The notes: generated by a model from the letters alone, not told the origin. A stretch of DNA of 49,354 nt from CBFHWU01 sp965659665 (GCA_965659665.1 CBFHWU010000004.1:1-49354), one strand, 5' to 3'. Shown: positions 25,677-34,803, numbered from the stretch's first letter. Made by a program: numbers and translations.

Positions 25677-28304
25677 ATGAAACTTCCCGCTAAATTCGAT
25701 GCTACATCAATAGAATCCAAATGGTATGAGTATTGGATAAAGCATCAGTTTTTTTATTCGAAACCCGATAATCGGAAGCCTTATTCTATTGTTATTCCAC
25801 CTCCTAATGTAACGGGAGTTTTGCACATGGGTCACATGTTAAACGTCACCTTGCAAGATGTGCTTATTCGTCGTGCTCGAATGCGAGGATACAATGCCTG
25901 TTGGGTGCCAGGAACTGATCATGCATCAATTGCCACTGAGGCTAAAGTTGTTCAACGACTAAAAGAACAGGGAATCGAAAAAAAAGATCTAAATCGAGAC
26001 GAATTTTTAAATCACGCATGGGAATGGACTCATGAACATGGAGGAATTATATTAGAACAACTCAAAAAACTTGGTTGCTCATGTGATTGGCAACGCACCA
26101 AATTCACTTTAGATGACGACATGACAGAAGCTGTCATTAAGGTATTTGTTGACCTCTACAACAAAGGGCTTATTTATCGTGGTTATCGAATGGTTAATTG
26201 GGATCCAGTCGCACAAACCACTTTGTCCGATGAGGAAGTTATCCATGAAGAACGTCAAGGAAAGCTTTTTTATATTGCCTACCAAGTTGCTAATAGCGAT
26301 GAAACGATTACCATAGCCACTACTCGGCCTGAAACATTGTTCGGAGATACCGCAATAGCAGTACATCCGGATGATGATCGTTACACCCATTTGCATGGTA
26401 AGCACATCATTGTACCACTAGTTGGTCGTAAGGTTCCCGTAATAACCGACACCTATATTGATATGGAATTTGGGACCGGTTGCCTTAAAGTGACTCCTGC
26501 TCACGATGAAAATGATAAAAATATAGGTGACAAAAACAAACTTGAAATTATTGATGTGTTTCATCCTGACGGAACACTAAACACCCATGCCTTGCATTAT
26601 GAAGGTAAAGATCGTTTTGTGGCTCGAAAAGAAATCGTGAAAGAATTAGAAGCTTTAGGTTTTTTGATTAAAACAGATGCTCATACCCATAAGGTGGGTA
26701 CTTCAGAACGAACAAAAGCTGTCATAGAACCCCGGTTATCAGATCAATGGTTTCTGAAAATGAAAGATATTGCTAAGCCAGCTATTGACGCTGTTGAAAA
26801 AGGGGAAGTAACACTATTCCCTTCTAAGTTTTTGAATACCTATCGTCATTGGATGCATTCGATTCGTGATTGGAATATTTCGAGACAATTGTGGTGGGGA
26901 CAACAAATTCCTGCTTATTATTACGGCACTTTAAAAGATGAATTTGTTGTCGCCGAAACTAAAGAAAAAGCCTTAGAAAAAGCAATCGAAAAGTCCAATA
27001 ATTTAGATTTAAAAATGGAAGACCTATCACAAGATCAAGACGTATTAGACACTTGGTTTTCTTCGTGGTTGTGGCCCATAAGTGTATTTGATGGAATTCG
27101 TTTCCCAGAAAATGAAGAAGTGAATTATTACTACCCCACTCAAGATTTGGTTACAGGACCAGATATTTTGTTTTTTTGGGTAGCTCGAATGATTATTTCA
27201 GGACACGAATTTCGCAATCAAAAGCCTTTTTCTAATGTATACTTAACAGGGTTGGTTCGCGATAATAAAGGACGAAAAATGTCCAAACAACTCGGTAATT
27301 CGCCGAATGCTTTAACACTCATTAGCGATTTTGGTGCAGATAGTGTTCGTGTCGGATTGCTGCTGAGTTCAGCTGCGGGCAATGATTTATTATTTGATGA
27401 GGCACTTTGCCAACAAGGAAAGAATTTTTCAAACAAGATTTGGAATGCTTTTCGTCTTATTCAAGGTTGGGAAATAGATTCCAGCGCAGAGATTGATCAG
27501 ACAGCAGCGTTAGGAATTCAATGGTATGAATCAAAATTTCAAATGGCGCTAGAGCTTATTGACGACCATTTTGAAAAGTATCGTATTTCAGATGCTTTAA
27601 TGACCATATACAAGCTTGTTTGGGACGATTTCTGTTCATGGTTTTTAGAAATCATCAAGCCTGAATACCCCAAGCCCATAGATCGTCAAACTCACTTGGC
27701 GGTCATTCGACTTTTTGAGGCCAATCTTCGCTTATTGCATCCCTTCATGCCTTTTTTGACCGAAGAGCTATGGCACGCAATTAAAAATCGTCAACCACAA
27801 GAGGCCTTAGTCGTCTCAAAATGGCCAGAACAACAATCGTATGATGAAGAAATTATTACGTCTTTTGCACACACTGTTGAGGTTATTTCGGGGATTCGAT
27901 CAATTAGAAAACAAAAAAATATTGCTTTTAAAGAATCACTTAAACTTATCACTTTGGATCAACAAGATGTGATGTCGGCACGAAAAATCGTGCAAAAATT
28001 AGGAAATATTTCTGTGTGGGATGAAGTTCAAAAAGCTCCTGAAAAGGCTTTGTCCTTTCGTGTGGGAGTAGGTCAATACTATCTTCCTATTTCCCTATCA
28101 GACGTAGGAGAAGAGCTTGAAAAGATTGAAGCTGAGTTGAAGTATCAGAAAGGTTTTTTGAAATCGGTTCAAAAAAAGTTAGCCAATGAAAGGTTTGTAC
28201 AAAATGCTCCGGAAGCTGTTGTAGCATCTGAAAGAAAAAAAGAAGCAGATGCTTTGGCAAAAATCTTACTACTCACACAGAATATTGATGACTTAAGATC
28301 GTAG
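25677..28304 (+). CDS. valS: Valyl-tRNA synthetase
   Basis: 875 aa from the ATG at 25677, the family's usual length. It charges tRNA-Val, including the one at 9529 in this window. The HIGH signature appears as GVLHMGHMLN near residue 45 and the KMSKS loop as GRKMSKQLGNSPN near 540. The editing (CP1) domain includes TTRPETLFGDTAIAVHP at about 220-236, and the C-terminus ends in the expected coiled coil. The last 12 nt overlap the end of the convergent acyl-CoA-binding protein gene, within a perfect inverted repeat. Confidence 0.98.
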   Translation: MKLPAKFDATSIESKWYEYWIKHQFFYSKPDNRKPYSIVIPPPNVTGVLHMGHMLNVTLQDVLIRRARMRGYNACWVPGTDHASIATEAKVVQRLKEQGIEKKDLNRDEFLNHAWEWTHEHGGIILEQLKKLGCSCDWQRTKFTLDDDMTEAVIKVFVDLYNKGLIYRGYRMVNWDPVAQTTLSDEEVIHEERQGKLFYIAYQVANSDETITIATTRPETLFGDTAIAVHPDDDRYTHLHGKHIIVPLVGRKVPVITDTYIDMEFGTGCLKVTPAHDENDKNIGDKNKLEIIDVFHPDGTLNTHALHYEGKDRFVARKEIVKELEALGFLIKTDAHTHKVGTSERTKAVIEPRLSDQWFLKMKDIAKPAIDAVEKGEVTLFPSKFLNTYRHWMHSIRDWNISRQLWWGQQIPAYYYGTLKDEFVVAETKEKALEKAIEKSNNLDLKMEDLSQDQDVLDTWFSSWLWPISVFDGIRFPENEEVNYYYPTQDLVTGPDILFFWVARMIISGHEFRNQKPFSNVYLTGLVRDNKGRKMSKQLGNSPNALTLISDFGADSVRVGLLLSSAAGNDLLFDEALCQQGKNFSNKIWNAFRLIQGWEIDSSAEIDQTAALGIQWYESKFQMALELIDDHFEKYRISDALMTIYKLVWDDFCSWFLEIIKPEYPKPIDRQTHLAVIRLFEANLRLLHPFMPFLTEELWHAIKNRQPQEALVVSKWPEQQSYDEEIITSFAHTVEVISGIRSIRKQKNIAFKESLKLITLDQQDVMSARKIVQKLGNISVWDEVQKAPEKALSFRVGVGQYYLPISLSDVGEELEKIEAELKYQKGFLKSVQKKLANERFVQNAPEAVVASERKKEADALAKILLLTQNIDDLRS

Positions 28305-28556
28305 ATACCCAAGCTCATTATCTACGATGTTGATATAGGTTTTTTTTGCATCCTCTTTGCTAATATATCCGAGCTGCAGAAGTGCATTTGACTTAAAAGC
28401 ATTGATGAGATTTCTTACTTTTTTAGGATTTTCTCTTTGTGGACGAGCGTTTTTATAACACGCATATAGTCGCAGTAACGTATCCTTGGGGATCAAATCC
28501 ACATGTTCATTCACAAATTCATAAGCTTTTTTAAAGTGTTGATCTAACTCATTCAT
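28293..28556 (-). CDS. Acyl-CoA-binding protein
   Basis: 87 aa from the ATG at 28556. The four-helix ACBP fold is recognisable from LRLYACYKNA (ligand-binding Tyr/Lys) and NAFKSNALLQLGYISKEDAKKTYINIVDNE. It binds long-chain acyl-CoA esters in the cytoplasm and buffers them for lipid synthesis. The gene overlaps the end of psd by 8 nt and is last in the LUD-cdsA-psd operon, so a role in phospholipid supply fits. An upstream in-frame extension to 28622 lies inside psd and is not used. Confidence 0.85.
   Translation of the reverse strand: MNELDQHFKKAYEFVNEHVDLIPKDTLLRLYACYKNARPQRENPKKVRNLINAFKSNALLQLGYISKEDAKKTYINIVDNELGYLRS
28298..28328. terminator. Inverted repeat at the valS/ACBP overlap
   Basis: ATCGTAGATA (28298-28307) and TATCTACGAT (28319-28328) are perfect reverse complements around an 11-nt loop. 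A run of eight T follows on the plus strand about 10 nt later (within 28329-28350). The valS stop codon (28302-28304) is inside the left arm, and the whole hairpin lies in the coding sequence of ACBP. It probably terminates valS from inside the neighbouring gene. Confidence 0.5.
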
Positions 28557-29202
28557 TTTTGGTGATAAAATCAATTCCTCCTTTAATTTTCTGATCCAAG
28601 GTGACTTGAATTTCCGTTGCAAGAGGTAGAAAAAGATCTACTCTCGATCCAAATTTAATAAAACCTGCATCTTCCCCTTGAAGGGCTTGATCGCCTACTT
28701 GTGCATAATTTACTATTCGGCGAGCAACAGCTCCGGCAATCTGACGGTACAGAATATCGCCATATTTTTCATTGCGAACTACAATGGTTGTTCTTTCATT
28801 CAGTTCGGACGATTTTGGGTGCCATGCTACTAGGTATTTACCTGGATGGTATTGGCTAAAGACCACTTCTCCACTCGTCGGATATCGAGTTACATGAACA
28901 TTTAGGGGAGACATAAAAATAGACACTTGTAAGCGTTTGTCTTTGAAATATTCTTTTTCATCAACCTCTTCAATAATGACGACCTTACCATCTACTGGTG
29001 CAACTATATTTTGGGTCTCATGAAGAGGGAGGCGCTTAGGATTTCTAAAAAATTGGAGTACCAAAATCAGTAGTACCAAACACACGATTTGAAATATAAT
29101 TTTCAGCCATGGAGTTTTGACAAAATAATCAAGGGCAAAGATAGCAGCTGCGCTGAGTATAAAACTCACAATAATAATGGTAAATCCTTCTTTATGAAAC
29201 AT
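28549..29202 (-). CDS. psd: Phosphatidylserine decarboxylase (short form)
   Basis: 217 aa. It makes phosphatidylethanolamine from phosphatidylserine at the inner membrane. Two hydrophobic segments at the N-terminus (about 7-25 and 33-50) anchor it. The C-terminus carries the self-cleavage site in GFIKFGSRVDLFLP (Gly-Ser bond, giving the pyruvoyl group), in the GSR form typical of short archaeal-type enzymes. Conserved VAPVDGKVV and FMSPLNVHVTRYP lie between. It overlaps cdsA by 11 nt and ACBP by 8 nt in one operon. Confidence 0.94.
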   Translation of the reverse strand: MFHKEGFTIIIVSFILSAAAIFALDYFVKTPWLKIIFQIVCLVLLILVLQFFRNPKRLPLHETQNIVAPVDGKVVIIEEVDEKEYFKDKRLQVSIFMSPLNVHVTRYPTSGEVVFSQYHPGKYLVAWHPKSSELNERTTIVVRNEKYGDILYRQIAGAVARRIVNYAQVGDQALQGEDAGFIKFGSRVDLFLPLATEIQVTLDQKIKGGIDFITKNE

Positions 29203-29983
29203 AGTTTAAACAATAAATGATACAATATATATAAGGGGATGTAAAAATAAGGCTATCCATACGGTCGTATAGTCCTCCGTGTCCAGGAAGTATATTACCA
29301 CTATCTTTTACTTGAGCGGTACGTTTAAATTTTGATTGAATCAAATCCCCGATGATCGCTAGTACTGAGGTGAATGTTCCAATAATTATCCATTGTGTGG
29401 CACTATAAAAGGGGAAGAAATGGGGAAAGAAGGAGCTAAGGCATATCGTTAGGACAATGCCACCAATTGCTCCTTCAACTGTTTTTTTGGGAGATACTGT
29501 TTTGGAGAGAAAATGTTTCCCAATCATTTTTCCTACGGCATAGGCAAAAGAATCGGTTGACCAGATCAGTAACAAAAAACCTAAAATCAGAGAGGAATCA
29601 AAATCATTGCCGATAGCACTGAGTGAGAAAAAAGTGTACAATGAAAATAACCCATAAAATACCGCTAGGGTATAAAAAATATTTTTTTTAAAATGATAGC
29701 TTTTTCTTCTAATCAATCTCACAGCTAAATAGGTATTAGAAATCACGGCGATGCTAGCAATTAAAAGATCAAAATTAAAATAGTGATGAAAAAAAACTAA
29801 TCCAGGGAAAATAAAATACAAGCCCTTAGGGGTGCTGAATTTTAATCGACAAAACTCCACAAGCAAAAAAAAGGAAAGCGTGCATATTAATCCTAAGTAG
29901 TATAATTTCCCTAAAAATAAAGCACCAATTAATACCGCTGCATAAAGAAAACCTGATCCGATACGTAACAAAAAATTTTGCAT
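29192..29983 (-). CDS. cdsA: Phosphatidate cytidylyltransferase
   Basis: 263 aa integral membrane enzyme that makes CDP-diacylglycerol, precursor of all phospholipids. About 7-8 hydrophobic segments are visible, and the family signature is intact near the C-terminus (SKFKRTAQVKDSGNILPGHG followed by GLYDRMDS, about residues 215-243). It abuts the LUD-domain gene by sharing one base (29983) and overlaps psd by 11 nt. Confidence 0.95.
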   Translation of the reverse strand: MQNFLLRIGSGFLYAAVLIGALFLGKLYYLGLICTLSFFLLVEFCRLKFSTPKGLYFIFPGLVFFHHYFNFDLLIASIAVISNTYLAVRLIRRKSYHFKKNIFYTLAVFYGLFSLYTFFSLSAIGNDFDSSLILGFLLLIWSTDSFAYAVGKMIGKHFLSKTVSPKKTVEGAIGGIVLTICLSSFFPHFFPFYSATQWIIIGTFTSVLAIIGDLIQSKFKRTAQVKDSGNILPGHGGLYDRMDSLIFTSPYIYCIIYCLNYVS

Positions 29984-30594
29984 CAGAAATCTTCTAATAA
30001 GATTAAATAAACTTCTTTTATGGGACTTCCGTAAGTAAGAAAATTTTCGGTCTGAATGTGCTCTTCTTTTTTAAATCGTTTGACTGAGGTGATATTAATA
30101 GGAATGTTTTTTTTGTACTTGTTTTTAATTCCCTTGAGTCCGTCACTTAATGTTTCAGTAAATTGACTTGTTCCAGCAAAAACCACAAACACATCAGGTA
30201 AATCACTCAATTTATGAGTCCCTAGCTGTTTGGCACACACAATGATGCTTCCATCATGGGCAACCAAAAACTCACATCGTGTTAAAAAAAACTTGGCATT
30301 TAAGTTGGTCCTAGTAAGCGTTAAAAAATTATTGGAAAATTTTGAAAATAGAAGGTCTTCAAAACACAAAACTTCTGAGTTGAGCCAATTTTTTTCGGAG
30401 ACGATATCACCAAAAGCTTGTTGAGCAGTTTGAAGGGTTTCATTGTACAAAAATTTCCCCCCATTTTGCACAAAATTAAGGGTAAAGGTTTCTTCAATCG
30501 GGGGAGTTTCGTCGGGCATATACTTGTTCTGACCGGTTTTTTGAACTGAATCAGAGTTTTTTTTTTGGAAAAGGGACGAAATAAAGCGCTTCAA
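29983..30594 (-). CDS. LUD-domain (LutC/YkgG-like) protein
   Basis: 203 aa. The LUD fold is suggested by NGGKFLYNETL, then CEFLVAHDGSIIVCAKQLG and DVFVVFAGTSQFTETLSDGL. Relatives take part in lactate utilisation, but this stand-alone form beside cdsA is widespread in Bacteroidota and unassigned. The start is TTG at 30594; I see no ATG that preserves the KRFISSLFQKK leader. A run of ten A in the coding strand (30557-30566), about 10 codons in, could cause slippage. It is first in the phospholipid operon. Confidence 0.8.
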   Translation of the reverse strand: MKRFISSLFQKKNSDSVQKTGQNKYMPDETPPIEETFTLNFVQNGGKFLYNETLQTAQQAFGDIVSEKNWLNSEVLCFEDLLFSKFSNNFLTLTRTNLNAKFFLTRCEFLVAHDGSIIVCAKQLGTHKLSDLPDVFVVFAGTSQFTETLSDGLKGIKNKYKKNIPINITSVKRFKKEEHIQTENFLTYGSPIKEVYLILLEDF

Positions 30595-30654
30595 CGATTA
30601 AAAATTTAACCTTAAAGATAAAAAACTTAAACTTTAGCTGTAAAAATAATAAAA

Positions 30655-32613
30655 TTACTTTTCAGCAATGATTTCTTCATCTTTAGTTGGGGTTTCAGGT
30701 TCATCAAATGGACGGGCTCCGAAGATACGTTCCAAATCGTCTTTAAAAATCACTTCTTTTTCAAGTAAGTAATCTGCTAACTCAGCTAGTTTTTCTTTGT
30801 TTTTTCTTAAAAGCTGTAGAGCACGTTGGTATTGTAGTTCAACAATTTTAGAAATTTCAACATCGATAAGCTTGGCTGTTTCTTCGCTGTATGGCTTAGT
30901 AAAACCGTATTCATTTTCGCCGTTGGCGTCGTAATAGGTAATATTTCCTATCTTGTCGTTGAGTCCATAGATAGTTACGATGGCTCGTGCTTGTCGAGTC
31001 ACTTTCACAAGATCACTTAGGGCTCCTGTCGAAATTTTATTAAATATAATTTCTTCAGCTGCACGTCCTCCAAGTGTGGCGCACATTTCGTCGAGCATTT
31101 GTTCTGTTCGAACAATTTGACGTTCTTCGGGCAAATACCAAGCGGCACCTAGGGATTGCCCTCTGGGTACTATCGTAACTTTAACTAGTGGTGCTGCATG
31201 TTCAAGCATCCAACTTACAGTAGCGTGACCAGCCTCATGGTACGCAATAGTTTTCTTTTCGCCTGAGGTAATTATTTTGCTCTTTTTTTCCAATCCTCCA
31301 ATAATTCGATCAACGGCATCTAAAAAATCTTGACGGCCTACTTTTTTATGATTTTTTCGAGCGGCAATCAATGCTGCCTCATTACATACATTAGCAATAT
31401 CAGCCCCTGAAAATCCTGGAGTTTGTTTAGACAAGAAATCCAAGTCTAACTTAGCTTCTGTTTTGATGGGTTTAAGATGTACATCAAATATTTCTTTTCG
31501 TTCGCGAAGGTCAGGCAGATCTACATAAATTTGACGGTCAAATCTACCGGCACGCATAAGGGCTTTATCCAAGACATCGGCGCGGTTTGTCGCTGCCACA
31601 ACAATGACATTGGTGTTGGTTCCAAATCCATCCATTTCGGTCAATAATTGATTGAGTGTATTTTCACGCTCATCATTAGAACCGGTCATATTATTTTTGC
31701 CTCGAGCTCGTCCTATGGCATCTATTTCATCTATAAATATAATGGCTGGGGATTTATCTTTAGCTTGTTTAAACAGATCGCGTACACGTGAGGCGCCAAC
31801 CCCAACAAACATTTCAACAAAATCAGATCCAGAGAGGGAAAAGAAAGGGACTTTAGCCTCTCCAGCTACCGCCTTGGCAAGTAAAGTTTTTCCTGTTCCA
31901 GGAGGTCCAACTAGCAGTGCTCCTTTTGGGATCTTACCTCCTAAGACTGTGTATTTTTCGGGATTTTTGAGGAAATCAACAATTTCCTGAACTTCTTCTT
32001 TAGCACCTTCAAGTCCTGCAACATCTTTGAAGGTGGTTTTTACATCTGATTTTTCATCAAATAGTTTTGCGCGTGATTTTCCGATATTAAAAATTTGTGC
32101 ACCTCCTCCGCCTGAGCCTCCTCCGGACATTCGTCGCATCAGAAAAATCCATACGGCAATAATCAGGATTAGCGGTAAAAAGCCTAGTAATACATCTAAC
32201 CAACGATTTTCGACGGTTTTAAATTCGTAATAGAAATTAATTCCTTTATTTTCTGCAGCTTCTAATTTCTTTTGAAATAATTCTAAGTTTCCAACTTCGA
32301 ATTGATAATGCGGCCCTGATATGTTGGATCGTCCAAACATATCGGTTTTAGTAGCATTTTTGTGTTGTGCATTATCAAGTGCTTCTTCATTTAACGTGAT
32401 TTGCGCAATATTCTTATTGATGACCAGAACTCGTTCAACATCCCCGTCATTAAGTATGCGTTCAAATTCGGAAATGTTAATTTGTTGTTGGTCACTTAAA
32501 TTATCACCATTTCCAAAATACATCATCCCCAGAAATAGAGCAGCAATGATGCTGTATATCCAGTAGACGTTAAAGGAAGGTTTGTTAGTTTTTGGATTTT
32601 CTTTTTTAGCCAT
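30655..32613 (-). CDS. ftsH: ATP-dependent zinc metalloprotease FtsH
   Basis: 652 aa membrane protease that degrades unstable and mis-assembled membrane proteins. Two membrane segments (about 13-30 and 138-157) flank a short periplasmic domain. A Gly-rich linker follows the second segment. The AAA Walker A loop GPPGTGKT is at about 237-244, Walker B is IIFIDEID and the second region of homology is present. The zinc site is HEAGH at about 459-463, with DLVKVTRQAR and a downstream Asp completing the protease domain. It follows rsfS by 2 nt. Confidence 0.98.
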   Translation of the reverse strand: MAKKENPKTNKPSFNVYWIYSIIAALFLGMMYFGNGDNLSDQQQINISEFERILNDGDVERVLVINKNIAQITLNEEALDNAQHKNATKTDMFGRSNISGPHYQFEVGNLELFQKKLEAAENKGINFYYEFKTVENRWLDVLLGFLPLILIIAVWIFLMRRMSGGGSGGGGAQIFNIGKSRAKLFDEKSDVKTTFKDVAGLEGAKEEVQEIVDFLKNPEKYTVLGGKIPKGALLVGPPGTGKTLLAKAVAGEAKVPFFSLSGSDFVEMFVGVGASRVRDLFKQAKDKSPAIIFIDEIDAIGRARGKNNMTGSNDERENTLNQLLTEMDGFGTNTNVIVVAATNRADVLDKALMRAGRFDRQIYVDLPDLRERKEIFDVHLKPIKTEAKLDLDFLSKQTPGFSGADIANVCNEAALIAARKNHKKVGRQDFLDAVDRIIGGLEKKSKIITSGEKKTIAYHEAGHATVSWMLEHAAPLVKVTIVPRGQSLGAAWYLPEERQIVRTEQMLDEMCATLGGRAAEEIIFNKISTGALSDLVKVTRQARAIVTIYGLNDKIGNITYYDANGENEYGFTKPYSEETAKLIDVEISKIVELQYQRALQLLRKNKEKLAELADYLLEKEVIFKDDLERIFGARPFDEPETPTKDEEIIAEK

Positions 32614-32615
32614 TT

Positions 32616-32984
32616 TTAATACTTACTTGCAATTTGTGTTTGTTTAGCATCACCCCAAAGCGACTCGATATCGTAGTGATCTCTAATTTTTTTTTGAAAA
32701 ATATGAACAACAACATCAACAAAATCCATCAGTACCCATTCGCCTCGCTCAAGGCCTTCCACATGCCATGGTTTTTCTTTGATTGCTTTACTTACTTTTT
32801 TTTGAACAGAACCTGAAATGGCATTGACTTGGGTATTTGAATTACCAGAACAAATAATAAAATACTGACAAGCAGTATTTTCAATTTCTCTTAAGTCTAA
32901 AACACTAATTCGTTCCCCCTTTATGTCTTCAATTCCATCTATAATGTGAGCGATTAGGGTATCGGTATTAGCGCTTTTTGCCAT
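32616..32984 (-). CDS. rsfS: Ribosome silencing factor
   Basis: 122 aa, Iojap/RsfS family. It binds ribosomal protein uL14 and blocks subunit joining when nutrients are short. Family features are DLREIENTACQYFIICSGNSN (about 24-44, the final Asn included) and VLMDFVDVVVHIFQKKIRDHYDIESLWGDA. Length is standard. It is the first gene of an rsfS-ftsH operon, a pairing common in Bacteroidota, and is divergent from birA across 67 bp. Confidence 0.95.
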   Translation of the reverse strand: MAKSANTDTLIAHIIDGIEDIKGERISVLDLREIENTACQYFIICSGNSNTQVNAISGSVQKKVSKAIKEKPWHVEGLERGEWVLMDFVDVVVHIFQKKIRDHYDIESLWGDAKQTQIASKY

Positions 32985-33000
32985 AAATTTTAAATTAAAA

Positions 33001-33047
33001 CAAAAATATCATAAATTAAGTTATAAATTAATATATGTTTAGATTTG
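33001..33047. promoter_or_regulatory. Divergent -7 elements for rsfS-ftsH and birA
   Basis: Minus strand: TATTTTTG at 33001-33008, ending 16 nt before the rsfS ATG. Plus strand: TAGATTTG at 33040-33047, then TTTT and the birA ATG at 33052. Both match TAnnTTTG exactly. No TTG -33 is visible for either. Confidence 0.55.
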
Positions 33048-33051
33048 TTTT

Positions 33052-33774
33052 ATGAAATTAATCAAAATTGATGCCATTGGTTCTACAAATGTATATTTGA
33101 AGTCCTTGGTCACTCAATTAAAACCAAAACAGGCTTTGGCTGTTCGTGCAGTGCATCAATTTTCGGGAAGGGGTCAAGGCAATAATCGTTGGGTTTCAGC
33201 AAAAGGTAAAAACCTTACTTGCTCCTTATATTTCCCTCAAACGAACTGTTTGGCTCTCGAACTATTTAACCTCAACAAAGCCATTTCTTTGTGTTTGCTT
33301 CGATTTTTAAAAACCCTTAAAATTCCCAATTTGAGCATCAAGTGGCCAAACGACATTTTGTCAGCTAATCAAAAAATTGCTGGACTTCTCATTGAGCCTT
33401 CCATTCAACAACACCATATTTCGAGCGTGATTGTGGGAATTGGGTTGAACATCAACCAACTCGCCTTTGAGCACATTCCTCATGCCACATCTTTACAATG
33501 CATCACCGGGATGGAGTACAATATCGATGATATTTTTAAAGCCCTTACGCTTTCATTTGATTCCCTTTTTGATCACGATTTGGATGAGTTGGAATATCAT
33601 CAGGAATTGTATCAATTTGAACAAAAATCCAAAATGAAGTTAAACAATGGACCTCCTTTTGAAGCCACCATCAAAGGGGTTTCTAAAGAAGGGTTACTGT
33701 GTATTGAAGATACAAATGGCATCCAAAAATCGTATGGCCACAGGGAGTTACAGTTGTTGTATGTTATGGACTAA
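33052..33774 (+). CDS. birA: Biotin--[acetyl-CoA carboxylase] ligase
   Basis: 240 aa. It attaches biotin to the carboxyl carrier protein through biotinyl-AMP. The N-terminus DAIGSTNVYLKSL and the biotin-binding FSGRGQGNNRW (about 38-48) are present, with SIKWPNDILSANQKIAGLLIE (about 98-118) supplying the catalytic Lys. There is no N-terminal helix-turn-helix, so it is the monofunctional ligase, not a repressor. The last 27 nt overlap the convergent SRPBCC gene. The ATG follows a -7 box by 4 nt. Confidence 0.94.
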   Translation: MKLIKIDAIGSTNVYLKSLVTQLKPKQALAVRAVHQFSGRGQGNNRWVSAKGKNLTCSLYFPQTNCLALELFNLNKAISLCLLRFLKTLKIPNLSIKWPNDILSANQKIAGLLIEPSIQQHHISSVIVGIGLNINQLAFEHIPHATSLQCITGMEYNIDDIFKALTLSFDSLFDHDLDELEYHQELYQFEQKSKMKLNNGPPFEATIKGVSKEGLLCIEDTNGIQKSYGHRELQLLYVMD

Positions 33775-34137
33775 AACGTCTAAAAAATTAGTAAGTGGCT
33801 TTTTTGCCATCATTTCCATCATCCGGTTCATCGTTCCATCAAATTGGAGTTGAACTTCGGTCTCTGATGCTGAAATTTCTTGGAGTGTACCTCGCAATTC
33901 AAAAGGGACTTTTCCTCCGTCAGCAGACATGATCACTTTGGTAGGGCTAAGACGTTCAGTAATTTTTAAACCAATTTCTGGCATCCCTTTTAAAATAAAA
34001 CGAAAACTATGGTCATCTATCTGTGTAAAAGTGGCAGAGTCTGGCATGAGGTCTTTATAGGTGCTTACCTGACTAAGTTGAACAAATAAATCATTGATGG
34101 GTTTGTCGATTTTTACTTTTGAACTATTAATTTGCAT
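33748..34137 (-). CDS. SRPBCC-fold protein (polyketide cyclase/START-like)
   Basis: 129 aa. The pattern IDKPINDLFVQLSQVSTYKDL then RFILKGMPEIGLKITE and LQFDGTMNRMMEMM fits the SRPBCC ligand-binding fold, which usually has one domain of about this size. No catalytic residues are recognisable, and the ligand is unknown. It starts 12 nt downstream of pyrE in the same direction, so it is probably in the pyrE operon. Its 3' end overlaps birA by 27 nt. Confidence 0.8.
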   Translation of the reverse strand: MQINSSKVKIDKPINDLFVQLSQVSTYKDLMPDSATFTQIDDHSFRFILKGMPEIGLKITERLSPTKVIMSADGGKVPFELRGTLQEISASETEVQLQFDGTMNRMMEMMAKKPLTNFLDVLVHNIQQL

Positions 34138-34149
34138 AAAAAAAATTCT

Positions 34150-34791
34150 TTAAGGCGACCAAGTGCCAGGCGATTTGCGCCACTGTTGTAACACGTTTAA
34201 TTGGTCGGCATTAATATATTGATTTTCAAGGGATTGTTCCAGTAACGTGTCGTAATTGCTCAGGGTGTGGAGCTCGACATTTGCTTTTTTGAAATTTTCG
34301 GAAGCAATGTCAAACCCATAACTGAAAATAGCTAACATGCCCAAAACTTCTGCTCCTGCGATTTGCAGTGCATCAACGGCTCCCAAACTACTTTTTCCTG
34401 TACTGATCAAATCTTCAATCACAACGACCTTGGCGTTGGGTTGAAGAAATCCTTCGATTTGATTTTGCCTTCCGTGTTTTTTAGGTTCAGGGCGAACATA
34501 CACAAAAGGTAAGTTCATGTAGTTGGCCACCAGAACACCTATTCCTATTGCACCAGTAGCTACACCAGCAATAACTTCTGGCTTACCGTACAATTGTTCA
34601 ATTTGTTCAGCAAAATGTGTACAAACAAAATGTCTTACTTTAGGATAGGATAAGCTAATTCGATTGTCACAGTAAATGGGTGATCTCCAACCACTAGCCC
34701 ATGTAAAATAATTTTTCAGTTTCAGTTTAATTGCATTAATTTGCAATAAGTGCTCAACGGTTTTTATGGCTGTAAGTTTATTGAGTAACAT
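34150..34791 (-). CDS. pyrE: Orotate phosphoribosyltransferase
   Basis: 213 aa from the ATG at 34791 (MLLNKLTAIKTVEHLLQINA), the usual length and N-terminus; the open frame extends to 34935 but only through the divergent NUDIX gene. It joins orotate to PRPP in pyrimidine synthesis. FTWASGWRSPIYCDNR (about 33-48) and the PRPP loop VVVIEDLISTGKSSLGAVDAL (about 121-141) are clear. The ATG lies only 7 bp from the start of the divergent NUDIX gene. Confidence 0.96.
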   Translation of the reverse strand: MLLNKLTAIKTVEHLLQINAIKLKLKNYFTWASGWRSPIYCDNRISLSYPKVRHFVCTHFAEQIEQLYGKPEVIAGVATGAIGIGVLVANYMNLPFVYVRPEPKKHGRQNQIEGFLQPNAKVVVIEDLISTGKSSLGAVDALQIAGAEVLGMLAIFSYGFDIASENFKKANVELHTLSNYDTLLEQSLENQYINADQLNVLQQWRKSPGTWSP

Positions 34792-34795
34792 GTCG

Positions 34796-34803
34796 CAAAT
34801 GTA
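34796..34803 (-). promoter_or_regulatory. -7 element for pyrE overlapping the NUDIX start codon
   Basis: TACATTTG on the minus strand, ending 4 nt before the pyrE ATG. The complementary bases include the ATG (34799-34801) of the divergent NUDIX gene, so the pyrE promoter would lie wholly within NUDIX coding sequence. No -33 TTG is seen. Confidence 0.4.
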
